From positions 44,533,114-44,597,113 of the forward strand of contig CM028327.1 of NCBI GenBank assembly GCA_016647705.1: DNA of 64,000 nt. Direction: 5' to 3'. Under the pieces are notes generated by a model. It was not told where the DNA came from. It did no database searches and saw nothing but the letters and a program-made list of their open reading frames with translations. Positions 22,521 to 33,484 of the stretch are shown in pieces. Position 1 is the first letter of the stretch. Each line of letters opens with the position of its first letter. A program made the translations under genes and the position numbers. Source of the stretch: Eucommia ulmoides (taxonomy: Eukaryota; Streptophyta; Magnoliopsida; Garryales; Eucommiaceae).

Positions 22521-23224
22521 TGATGTGGGTAAAGTCGGGCCTCCTCCACGTGTCAACCACTAAGGTCTTATCCGCGACGATGCCATTGCTCATACCATCC
22601 TAGTGTGCAGGCAGCCTGGGATGGTCGCTGTTTGACAGCCCGCTGGAGGAAGGGGTACCTAGACCGACCTCTTTGCTTGGGACCAACTTGGCCCGTCACC
22701 TCGGCAGTTCGGATGCCGGCCTCACCATCAACAGTAATGGGCCCAGGCCCATAGCTCTAATCCGCCGTGCCGCTCACGTGTCTGACTGCTTACTGGTAAT
22801 TTGAGTTTAAGGTCTTAATCTTGTTTATGTTAATCGCGCTCTTGCCTATAAATATGAGGTTTCTACAACACTTTAAGGGGACGAGAAAATCATTCTAGAG
22901 AGAGAGACTTTGTCTCAGATCGGTCAGACAAGTCGAGGTAACAGTAACTCTCCGACCTATATTTCTCCCTAGATTCTTACTTTCATATCGGAGGGGACAC
23001 GCTGGGAAAAACCTGGCCGTCCCTTGTGCAGGTGACAACGAGGAGCTCTGCTTGGACAACGACAAGGAGCTAGAAAGGAGACCAAGACCCGGGCTTGGTC
23101 TCAGGCCTGATCGGCCCTCTGACCCGGCTCTAGCACGTGAGGAAACAAGGGTAATACTCTTTTCACCCCTGATCTGAGAGTGTTCAGATCATACTGTTGG
23201 CTGGACCAAATTCTGACACCAACA
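22521..23224 (+). repeat. 3' LTR (704 bp)
   Basis: Begins TGATGTGGGTAAAGTCGGGC, ends GACACCAACA, and has a TATA-type box CCTATAAATATGAGG near 22846. It is the counterpart of the inverted LTR at 7613-8451, lacking that copy's two extra 64 bp units. Followed by AAGAT, the proposed target duplication. Confidence 0.88.
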
Positions 23225-24245
23225 AAGATAATTTCAACTTTTTTAAGGCACAAATTGATGAGGAAAAAATTCCTACATGCGAACCAGAGTGAAGGAAGAT
23301 AAAGAAACGAGTTGGACCTGAACAGAAAGCCTAACCCGAAAGAGGCAGCGCAATAGTGGGCATGGGCCGCTACCCTAATAGCCCACAAACAAGGTGTCTG
23401 GCCTACTAAGCGCAACCCAACCCCGCATTAGGCCTATTTAGGGCAGAAAAAGGCCACCAAAGCAGGGCCCAATCACCAAATCTAAAGGTAGTAGGTCAAC
23501 GTAACCATTATCTCACCTACCACCGCCTCCATGCACCTACACGATTGACGCTACTTTCTGTAATGGGAGCATAGGCTACGATTAAGGTGGCTGGTTATGG
23601 AACGTGGAGAAAATCATGGCGGGAATGGCTAACTAGAAGAACGACCTATATATACGACAATGAAGGATGTATCAAGGGATGTTGAAGGCTTAACTCTCTG
23701 TATACAATTTTCTATACACTGTTGTATTTTTACCCTCCATAGAGTAGTTTAATTCCAGAAGGGTTGTGTGTTGTGGAGTTTCCCGGCATGTGAGACCTTG
23801 GTTCTTGCATCGGATAAATTGTGGCAACATCGCAGAACCCCTGGACTTCTAATAATTAAGCAAAATGAGAATCCCTAGACACAATATGATAATAATATTA
23901 ACATGATAAAAATATTATTAAAATTTGAAATTTTTGTTTTAAAATGGCAAAAGAATGTGAAATACACGTGATAGTTTCTCATTTAAAATGTCACCATACA
24001 AGGTGATTGGACCAATTGAGGGAAAAAATGAAAATTTTAAGGTTCAATATGATGAAATTAAAAATAAGAGGTTAAAAACATTACTTGTCATAAGTATTGG
24101 TGTGAAAGTGTAATTTAATCAAATTCTGTGGGTGTTGGATTTGGTCATCACCGTCAGGTGATCCTATCACTCCTCCGTCAGCCTTTTTCCTCAAGTAGGA
24201 TCATACTTGTTAAAGGAACAATTACTTTTTCTCCCTCATACATAT
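23225..24245. other. Possible LTR remnant; otherwise intergenic
   Basis: 23280-23850 is less AT-rich and carries a promoter-like ACCTATATATACGACAATG near 23650 with downstream text typical of retroelement LTRs or leaders. No ends, PBS or coding were found. 23850-24245 is AT-rich sequence upstream of the bHLH gene. Confidence 0.35.
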
Positions 24246-24247
24246 CG

Positions 24248-24284
<37 letters not shown>
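24246..24284. repeat. (CT)n microsatellite in the bHLH 5' leader
   Basis: About 19 CT units lie 13 bp before the start codon at 24298. Pyrimidine repeats are common in plant 5' UTRs. Length variation here could alter leader length. Confidence 0.95.
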
Positions 24285-24285
<1 letters not shown>

Positions 24286-24297
24286 ACGCCGTTAGCC

Positions 24298-26203
24298 ATG
24301 TACCCATCTTCATCTTCTTCCTCATCCCAGGGCTCAATGGGCCCCACCGCCGGCAGCGGCGGCCTAATCCGTTACGGCTCAGCCCCTGGCTCATTCCTCG
24401 CGGCCGTCGACTCCGCCGTAGGCTCCAATCGCGATTTCTCAAACGTCGCCCCCGGATCCCAGATCCATCCACACGCCTTCATGAGCCCCTCCCGCTACTT
24501 CCCCTCCGAAACCTCTTCTCTCACCTCGGAATCCGCATGTAAAGTCAACGTCGACTGTCGAGCAGGCACCGGGGAGAGCAGCAGAGGCGGATTGCAGCTG
24601 CACGGACCGTACGGTGTGGAAGAGAGAGCCGTTGGTGAATTCACAACGGCTAGTAATTTGAAAAGTACGGCCGGTGGTCCAGGTTCTTCTTCTTCTTCTC
24701 ATTCACCTTCTCTGGTTCGTCACAGTAGCTCGCCGGCCGGCTTTCTTAATCACCTCACCGCTACCGGTACTTCAGCTGATAACGGTACGCTTTTTTTTTC
24801 TTTTCTTATTCTATTGTTCTAATTTATTTTATTTTTCATTCATTAAAAGTAAAAGAAATCATAGCTTAAATGATCATTCTAAATTGAAGAGTGTTGGCGT
24901 AGTTCGCAAGAGATATGTTTCATTTACTTGTTGGGATAAGTGTTCGCTTTTGGCGCCCGACAGTACCTCGAGAGGTTAGTCTCTGCTGACTATAGTGCGG
25001 GATACTCTGAAAAACCAAAGAAAAAAAAAATTACTTGTCAACCAAATTCGAACACTTTATAAATTAAATTTTGAATTTAACGTTGATTTAACAATTAATT
25101 TAGTAGTGTGTTTTGAAAAAGTTATTAATTAAATACTCGTAAAATTAATCCAAACACATCTTACTTATTATTATATTAAAAAAAATGATCATTGTTTATT
25201 TTGTAGTTTTCACTGATATTAGAAAAAAAAAATTGACCGGTGGTACAAAACTCCTGTTTTTAAGTGATATTACATTCAATATTTTGTAATTTTAATTGAT
25301 ATTAATACAATGTTTTCGTATTCTCTCAAACATATTAGATTCTTATTTCACATCGCTTATTTGAGAGTTTTCAAATCACTAATCAAAGTAGTTACTTTAC
25401 TTAGCACTATATGGTTTTAAGTTGGAACCTCTTAACATGCTATCAGAACTAAGGTTATGGGTCTTTCATTCCCGCGTAGTCAAATCATTTGTGCAAGTCG
25501 GAGGTTATACATTTCTCATCAATCCCTCGTAGTTAAATCATGCATGCAAACCGGGGATTGCACGTAAGGACGGGTGTTAGATTGTTGTCCCCAAATCGCT
25601 TATTTGAGAGTTCCCAAACCATTATATAAATTAAAGAAGTTATTCTACTTAGTACTATATGGTTTTAAGTTGGAACTTCTTAACATAGAATAAGATAATA
25701 ACTCTAATTTTCAAATAATTTTTAATAAAATGATAAATTTCAAAATATATATATGGTTTAAAATTTTTAAAAAAATAATCGAATTATAGTCATTAATTAG
25801 GGTGAATTTTAAAATATAAACCAAGTAAAACAATAAAGTGATTTTTTTTAACGTGGGCCTAAATTCATTAGGAATTTGTAGTCTAAAAGGTCATTTGGAC
25901 CTAGGGGTGCGGGTTGGGGGGTCGTCTATTCCTAAAAAGCTATATTAATCATTAATTAAATAATTAAATATATGCAAGTAGTTAATTAATTATTATTTTT
26001 TTTGGGTGAGTTTAGGGCCAATCAGTTCACCAATTCACTGTGGAAGCCGTCGCACGTGTGAAAAAATGTCAGTATTTTAATTTTTTAAATTTATTTTTGA
26101 AAATTAAAATTATTAAAAATAATAGAAAAAATTTCCTAAAAGTCTTATCCCATAAAAACACCACTTTAGGAGTCATGTAACAGTCATTTTTTTATTTTCT
26201 CAA

Positions 26204-26244
<41 letters not shown>

Positions 26245-29200
26245 AATCAAATTAGTGTAATATTTTCTTATTAAAAATAATATTTTTTTTAAAAAAATAA
26301 AAAAAGAAAAAAATGATGAAAATTGTGACTATTTTAGTGGTTTCAAGGCACCCATAGTTTTGGCCTTGGGGGAAGCATGGGAGAGAAAACCACATGTTGC
26401 CTCTCTTTCTCTCTCATCCGTTGTCGAAATGTGCATAATAGTGAAATTCCACTACTTGTCTCATAAATATCAGGAAAAAAAATTAGTTTTATTTTAGGGT
26501 AAACTGTCTTTTACATTACTTTTCGTCAAGTATTTCTACTTTTGAACAAAGTGAGAATTTTTTTACGTGTTAAAATTAACCTAATATGCTTAAAAATAGA
26601 TACAATTAATTTTTTTTCGTCTAATTTTTTGATGAAATAGATAAAATTATACATTTGTTTTCATTTTGATTTGTTTTTTATCATCAATATTTTTTTTAAA
26701 AAAATTTAAAATTAAAATAAAGGGTAATTTTAACTATTTCAGCCAAAAATTGGATGAAAAATTTAATTTCATCTATTTTTAAGCGTATTCTGTTAATTTA
26801 AACAAAAAAATATTTATCTTTTGCTTTGTTCAAAAGTAGAAGTAGATAAAGTTTAATTTTTTGAAATAGAAGGGAGTAAAGTGATAATTAGGTAAAAGAT
26901 GTAAAGACAAATTTGAAATAATTATTTTTTTGTAATTAAGTTAATAATTTAATAATAATATGGAAGAGTTCATCAATTAGGTCTTCACAAATTATAATCA
27001 ACTAGTTTATATCCCTACAATGCACAAGACTTTATTTACCGAGTTTAATTTTTTTTAATGCATATAATTTATTATTTAATTTAATTTTTTTATTTAATTA
27101 ATGTATAACTTAAGTAGATTGTTGTCTAAATATGTTTATTTGAATTTTTTTGTAAATTTTATTAATTTAATTATATGCAATAATATATTTTAGGGTTAGT
27201 AGAACTTTACCCCCTGTGATTTAGCAGATTTGCACTTAACTCCCTATGGTTTTTAACTTGACACTTACCCCTTGTGGTTTTGGAATTAAGTGCAAATCAC
27301 AAGGGGATAAGTGCCAACGCAGGGGGTCAGTGCACTTAAATCAAGACCACGGGAGTAAGTGCAAATCAGTTAAATCACATGAGATAAAATACTATTAACC
27401 TTATATTTTATTGTGATTATAAATGAAAAAATAATGTATTAAATGATTATTAAATTATATATTAATTCTACTATGCAATAGTATATGTTTTTGCCAAATT
27501 TGCGAAAAGAGAGAGAAAGATATGTTCTTATCCCTCAATTCTCAATTAGGTATATACCATTAGATTATATTTTCTCTTTTCTATCTTCCAACATACAATC
27601 ATACATCCAAAATAAAAATATAATAATATAAACATCTACACACCAATATATATATATATATATATAAACATTTACCCACCCACAAAAAAATATTTAAAAC
27701 TTTATAAACCCACGTGGTTAGACCGAATTGCACTTTGCATTATTTTTTTTGTTTCGTCAATTGTACCATCTATTCTTAAGAATTAAGTGTAACGGTGAAT
27801 GTTTCTATTCACTTTAACTGTCAACGGGTAAAAGTCAATTTGAAATTAGCTAATTAATGTTAAATTACATTTATACCTTTTAATTTTTTTAATAAGAATT
27901 ATTTTAATACTAATTCAAAATATAAGTGTCAATAATATTTTTTCCTTCATCTCTCCACTCATCCATGTTTTCCAAATATTCCTAGTTTCTAACCCTGTAT
28001 CCAAACACCTCCTTTATCTTATGTAGATTCAATTCTTTCAAATTTTTAACCTAATAGCAATTATTAGTCTTTATTAATTGGTAGTGTTTTTTTCTCAAAT
28101 TTTAATCATGACCCTTCATTTCAAGGAAGAATAGAATTAGAGAGATAATAGATAGTTGAACCTAATTCATTCTCAGGCCGCTTTTAATTATAAGATAAGA
28201 TATTTTTAAAAAAAAATTATATTTTTTGAAATATAAATAAAATTTATTTTTTAAAGTTCATTGAACCAAGCTTCTACAAGTGGTGTCCTTTCTTTTAAAA
28301 AATTAAATTATAAATAAATTAATAATTTATGTATATTCTCAACCTTAAATGATTGGTGGGGTTTACACCTTTACTACTATTCTACCCCCAACTTGCATGC
28401 ATACTTTATGAAAAAGTCTTCTTAAAATACTATTCTAATCTCCCTATTTATATTCATTTGATTGGATCAACTAGCATATATATATATATATATATTTCTT
28501 AACTTTTGAATATGTTAGATTAATGTTCCATATCGATCACTTGAGAGTTCTCAAACTGTTATGTAAGTTAAAGGAGTTACTCAATTTGAAATCATATGGT
28601 ATTAAGTTGGACCCTTCTAAGTCCTAACATGGTATCAGAGTCAAAATAAAGATAATTCGTCTCTCAAATGATCGATATGATATAAAAATCTAACAGAATA
28701 AATTGTTAATATGAGCTATATTGAATCCATTTAATTGATATTAATCAAATAACTTTCTTGTCACATAGGATTGTATTAAAAAAAGGGATAATTGACGATT
28801 AGTCCCATATAAAATGTAAGTTTTGATTTAGTTCTTTAAATTATATTTTACTTGTGTATTAGTCCTGCATGTGACAGAGTGTAGAAAGAACTTAGTGAAT
28901 AAATTCGTATTATAGTGAATATTAGTTATATATAACTAAAATTAGTTAATAATTACAAATAATATGTAATTATACCTATGTAATCTTTGTTACACATTAC
29001 AAATTACATGTATTTGTGTAATATTTGTTACATTTAACAAATATTTTATACATAAATTAGTTTAATATTAGTTACATGTATTTGTGTAATATTAGTTATA
29101 TGTTATAAATTACATATATTTGTATAATATTGGTTATATTTAACAAATTTTTACACACAAATTAGTTACATATTACAAATTATAGTAATATTTGATACAT

Positions 29201-32200
29201 CTAACAAGTATTTTACACATAAACTAGTTAAATGTAGTAGCGCGAGTGCAGACGTGTGTATTGGTACTTTGCTTTTTTTAATACGCGAGATTAAAACACA
29301 AGTTGCAATTGCACATGGGACTTTTTTAAAAATTAAGGGTAAAATAAAGGACTTGCCACCGAAACACCTTATTGAATAAATATTGGAATTATCTATTTCA
29401 TAAATAAAATAAAATAAAAAAATGTAAAAAAAATAATTAAATGATGAGAGATGTAGGTAGATTATATGAATTCAACTATAATTGTGGGGTAGAAAATGTA
29501 ATTAACCAGACAACCAATTTGGAAAGTCACATGCTATGTTAAATCCCACAGCCGCCTCCACATCGGTGACGTTCATAAAAAATGCCCGTGATCCGACCCG
29601 ATAAATGGGAAACGGGCATTACTTTGAAAATTACACATAGGACCCCCATCATTTGAAAAATTAGCATCTTAGTGTAAAACATAAAAAAGACAACCTTAAC
29701 CTTTACTATTTTTCAAATTGCAACATTGAAAATAAGATTATGCAAAATTTTACATCAAATAAGTCTTCAATTATACATTGTTATTAACTAAAACAAAAAT
29801 ATAGTTATAACACAAATTAAAATTTCATATTAGGATGTTTTATTCATATTATCATTGATCATGGGTTCGAGTCAAGAAAACAGTCGCTTGAAAAAAAAAC
29901 AAGGTAAGGCTGCGTAAATAGACCTAAGTGGTCCGACCCTTTTTCGGACCCTAGTATTGCGGAAGATTTGAAGCACTAGGATGCCCTTTTTATTAAGATT
30001 AATCATTTTTTTTTAATTGTTTGTTATTTTTAATGAATTATTCATGGGTTAGTTATATGGTTTTGAAAAAAAAAAACACATATTAGGGTCACAAATTTCA
30101 TTTTTTTTTTTTTGTGTGTGTGTGTGTGATTATTGAATTAGGTTTTTCGGTAGCAAGAGGAATGGGGAATTATAATTCCAAAAATGGATCTTCCGAAATT
30201 TCAAGATTGAACTCTCAACTGAGTTTCACGAGACAAGATCGTCAGTCTCTTTCTCATATAACCGAAGAAGTAGAGAATCCTGATCACCATCAATCACAAG
30301 GAAAAACGTCGCATTCTTATGCAAATCCGAGCTTTGTTTTGGGCCCATGGGACGATACAAATGATATCACGTTTTCTCCTCCATCAAGCAAACGAGCTAA
30401 GAACATTAGCAACAATGACATTGTTAACGCTTTTAGCACGATGGATCAATCTCAGGTAATATAATAGACTACCTTTGAGTCGCCTTTGAGTGAGGTATCT
30501 GATTTGGAAAAAGGATTTGTAAAGTTCTTTTTGAATGCGTTTGGGTGAGGTATTTAAAATTTTATTATTATTTTAAAAAAAAATTGTAAAGATCTTCTCC
30601 ATATAAAATACCTTCTTCAAAAACATTATCCAAACAAACCTTAGGGTTTTCATGTAATTTTATCAGTATTTTACATTGCCTAACTAAAATATATAATTTA
30701 TTGTTCAGTTCCAGTTTAGCATGTCTCAACCTGCACTAGAGATGGCGACGGTAGAGAATTTATTGAACATTCCTCAAGACTCGGTGCCTTGCAAAATTCG
30801 CGCTAAGCGCGGTTGTGCTACTCACCCCCGTAGTATTGCTGAAAGGGTAAAAAAATATTTCAGTATCATCCCTGTAAATGATTTCTTAATTAAAAAAATT
30901 ATAGATGATTGAAAACTCGTGGATGAAAATGATGATTGAAAAATCGTGGACGAAAATTCTAGTCCATCGATCTCATATAATATAAAAATTAAAAAAAATA
31001 ATAAACAATTATGTTTTGGTTTTCCAAAAATGTACTTAATTTTTTTTTTTTAATAAAATACTCTTTTTAAATGCAAAACAAACATTATTTACAAAATTAA
31101 GTACTTTTTTTTTTTTTGCTTAAAGCCGAAAAAGTACTTGCAAAAAACATTAGCAAACTGTGCCTTTGTATTTTTTTTTTCTTTTATTTTTTTTAATTTT
31201 TTTTAATGAACATGCTATGTCTTATATTTGTAATACAGGAGAGAAGAACTAGAATAAGTGGAAAACTAAAGAAGCTACAAGATCTTGTCCCCAACATGGA
31301 TAAGGTAAATTATCATTCAACTTTGAAATATTTGTTCTAATTTAATTTCCAAGCATATTATATCTCTAAAAATAAAATTATATTTAGTAATTCTTGTTAA
31401 TCATTTAAGTTATTTGTTGAATCCCACATTGTTTGTGTCACCTTAATAAAACTTAAGGCAATTCTCCTGTTTTAAGACGTTTTTTGAGAGTGAGTTAGGT
31501 CCCTTGGGTTTCTATATAATAATAGTGTTAGATATTTTATCTGATGTTGGGTGTGTTGAATCCCACATCAATTTTGGGTCCCCCGATATCCATTCACAGT
31601 AGTTTGTCAAAGTCCATCTTGCACGTGAGGGGCTGTGTTGAATCCCACATTGATTTTGGGATCCCAATATCCATTCGCAATAGTTTGGTAAAGTCCATCT
31701 TGCGTGTGGGGGGACACATTGAATCCCACATCGCTTGTGTTACCTGATCCTGAGTTATGTATAAAGACCTGAGGTAATCCTCCTCTTTTAGGATGCCTTT
31801 GTTAGGCTATTGGGTTTCTGATTAATTTTTTATTTTTGAAAAAAATTGTTATTGCAGCAAACTAGTTATGCAGACATGCTTGATCTTGCAGTCAAACACA
31901 TTAAGGGACTTCAAAATCAAGTTGAGGCAAGTTACCCTTTCATTATACATAGCATATTTGGTCTTTTTTCTTCTTTGCATTTTTTTTTTTTTGGTTTTTA
32001 CACTTTGTACCCCTAAAGTTTGACCAAAATGTCACTTTGGTCCCCATGATTTCAATTTTAACATATAACACCTTCATCATCCCATTAGTGTCCAAGTCAT
32101 TATCCCAATTACAATTTTGGACAAAAAACAGTCACATGTCATGCACCTAATTTTTTAGGCTTTATGGCCAATTCTAGTCTTCTCCTTCCTTCTCACTCAA

Positions 32201-32585
32201 TTTGTTGCTCAAATATTCAAAAATATACAGATAACATAAAACATATATATATATATATATATATAACCGCTAAATTTGTATGGGAAAAAGAAAGAGATTG
32301 GAAATGCCCATAAATCCCCTAAAAAATAGTTGGATGTATGACAATTGACTGTTTGTTGTCTAAATTTGTAATGAAGTGGGATGATTGAGGAACTTCAGGG
32401 TGTCACGTGTTGAAATTGCAACTACGGGAACCAAAGTGAAATAACAGTCAAACTTTAGGGATACAAAGTGTCAAAACTCCTTTTTTGTTTTTTTTTTTTA
32501 AATTTTTTTTCTCTTTTTCATTGTACAGAAGCTTCATTGCGAACTTGAGAATTGCACGTGTGGATGCAAGCATAAGAGATCATGA
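24298..32585 (+). CDS. bHLH transcription factor, bHLH122/bHLH130 (FBH/AKS) type
   Basis: A nuclear DNA-binding regulator. Arabidopsis relatives activate CONSTANS (FBH3/FBH4) and stomatal KAT1 (AKS1/AKS2) and are inhibited by ABA-triggered phosphorylation. Six exons fit with continuous phase: 24298-24784, 30142-30455, 30715-30846, 31239-31304, 31858-31926 and 32529-32585, giving 374 residues (relatives about 360-380). Residues 23-34 read LIRYGSAPGSFL and 139-150 LVRHSSSPAGFL. Both contain R-x-x-S-x-P, the 14-3-3 binding form, with Ser28 and Ser144 as candidate phosphosites. Exon 2 holds LNSQLSFTRQDRQSLSHI. The bHLH spans about 296-356: basic region RAKRGCATHPRSIAER then ERRTR, helix 1 LKKLQDLVPNMDK, helix 2 YADMLDLAVKHIKGLQNQVE. 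The tail ENCTCGCKHKRS is family-typical. Intron 1 is 5.36 kb and full of mobile elements. Intron 5 has a GC donor. No stop or shift is seen. Confidence 0.93.
25333..25685 (+). mobile_element. Complete TRIM element in bHLH intron 1
   Basis: Two LTRs of about 105 and 111 bp (25333-25437 and 25575-25685) share AATCGCTTATTTGAGAGTT-type starts and TATGGTTTTAAGTTGGAACC ends. TGCTATCAGAACT after the first LTR is a decayed initiator-tRNA primer site. The 137 bp interior has a partly repeated CGTAGT(C/T)AAATCAT phrase and no coding. No clear 5 bp target duplication remains. Confidence 0.8.
26208..26242. repeat. (TA)n microsatellite
   Basis: A run of about 17 TA units in bHLH intron 1. Confidence 0.9.
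26498..26912. mobile_element. Foldback MITE in bHLH intron 1
   Basis: Arms of about 120 bp are inverted copies: CTACTTTTGAACAAAG on the left (about 26540) matches CTTTGTTCAAAAGTAG on the right (about 26825), and GCTTAAAAATAGAT matches ATCTATTTTTAAGC. The ends carry CTTTTACAT/ATGTAAAG wording. No coding. Confidence 0.7.
27195..27410. mobile_element. Short palindromic MITE in bHLH intron 1
   Basis: The left end GTTAGTAGAACTTTACCCCCTGTGATTTA is mirrored by TAAATCACATGAGATAAAAT and ACTATTAAC on the right. Internal CTTACCCCTTGTGG and CACAAGGGGATAAG form a second hairpin. About 215 bp, non-coding. Confidence 0.75.
28513..28695. mobile_element. TRIM LTR with primer site and an inverted LTR end
   Basis: A 117 bp LTR (28513-28629: TGTTAGATTAATG...GTCCTAACA) is followed by TGGTATCAGAGTC, an almost perfect initiator-Met primer site. 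Only about 20 bp later, 28661-28695 is an inverted copy of the LTR's first 35 bp (CTCTCAAATGATCGATATGA, then AAATCTAACA). The whole unit can fold back on itself. Confidence 0.75.
28785..29330 (+). mobile_element. AT-rich element with internal tandem repeats
   Basis: Counterpart of 18895-19255 in opposite orientation. Interior 28915-29235 repeats AATATTAGTTA(C/T)ATGTA and TTACATATTACAAATTA-like words about six times. The ends carry GGATAATTGACGATTAGTCCC and GGGACTTTTTTAAAAATTAA. Non-coding. Confidence 0.5.
29862..29990 (+). mobile_element. Au-type SINE, 5'-truncated
   Basis: GGGTTCGAGTCAAGAAAACAG starts at a Pol III B-box-like GGTTCGAGTC. GGTAAGGCTGCGTAAATAGA, GGTCCGACCC and TTTTTCGGACCCT follow, ending in GGATGCCCTTTTTATT. 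This is the diagnostic 3' body of plant Au SINEs. The A box is missing. It sits about 150 bp upstream of bHLH exon 2. Confidence 0.75.
31415..31820 (+). mobile_element. TRIM-like repeat cluster in bHLH intron 4
   Basis: Four copies of TTGAATCCCACAT occur at about 31418, 31555, 31635 and 31719. The first and last are followed by TTGTGT(C/T)ACCT and AAGG(C/T)AATC(C/T)TC text that matches between them, like paired short LTRs. The middle ones start a 80 bp unit (ATATCCATTC...AGTCCATCTTGC) repeated twice. A relative lies at 35965-36395 in the duplicated gene. Non-coding. Confidence 0.65.
31998..32476. mobile_element. Foldback MITE in bHLH intron 5
   Basis: Left arm CACTTTGTACCCCTAAAGTT and TCACTTTGGTCCCCATGATT are mirrored on the right by GAACCAAAGTGAAATAACAG and AACTTTAGGGATACAAAGTG. 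About 480 bp with a (TA)n run inside. Same family as 16774-17131, and shared with the duplicate at 36600-37066. Confidence 0.75.
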
Positions 32586-33484
32586 CAATGTCGATTGAAG
32601 TAGTTGAACAAGAATCGGTTTAACTTAGTGTTGAGTTCGATCCCAGAAAAAATTACTAACTGCACCAGAACGACTATATAAAAGTTGGAAGGAACTTGTT
32701 GTATGTATAGAAGAAACCAACATGCTTCAAATTCAACCAGAGATTTTGAGTTCGGTTTATCTTTTTTCTTTTTCCCCAATTTGTAAATGAATTTAGATTT
32801 GTTTTGTTTGATCATCAAATGTTGTCTTTATTTTTTTTGAGTGTTCAATTTTGACATGATAACATTGCCGTTTGTTACATTCACTTTTTTTTTTTTTGCA
32901 ATAATAAGAATAATTTGTTTTGATCAATAATTCAAATATTTGAATCCCTTTCTCTCTTTCATTTAATTAAATTACTAGTTTTAGACTTGAATATTATACG
33001 AGTTTATAAAAAATTATATTAGTATAATTTTTTTTTTATGGTCACAAATTCCATGCCTTTATTTTTTTTTTGTGTGTGTGTTTTTTTTTTTTTTTTTTGT
33101 TGAATTAGGTTTTTCGGTAACAAGAGGAATGGGGAATTATAATTCCAAAAATGGATCTTGCGAAATTTCAAGATTGAAATCTCAACTAAGTTTCACGAGA
33201 CAAGATCGCCAATCTCTTTCTCATATAACCGAAAAAGTAGAGAATTCTGATCACCACCAATCACAGGGAAAAAGGTCGCATTCTTATGCAAATGCGAGCT
33301 TTATTTTGGGATCATGGGACGATACAAATGATATCACGTTTTCTCCTCCATCAAACAAATGAGTTAAGAACATTAGCAACAACGACATTGTTAATGCTTT
33401 TAGCACGATGGATCAATCTCAGGTAATATATTAGACTGCCTTTGGGTGAGGTATTTATTTGGATTTGTAAAGGATTTTTTTTTA

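Larger units (their letters stand above)
20326..23224 (+). mobile_element. 3' half of the pol-less LTR element (plus orientation)
   Basis: From left to right: the 5' part of the antisense gene (coding on minus, 22081 to 20340), its TATA region, a polypurine tract (22505-22520) and the 3' LTR (22521-23224). No left LTR, PBS, gag or pol is present. The left edge lies in an intron of the antisense gene. The sequence after the LTR is AAGAT, matching (in element orientation) the five bases outside the 5' LTR of the half at 5771-8451. Confidence 0.75.
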
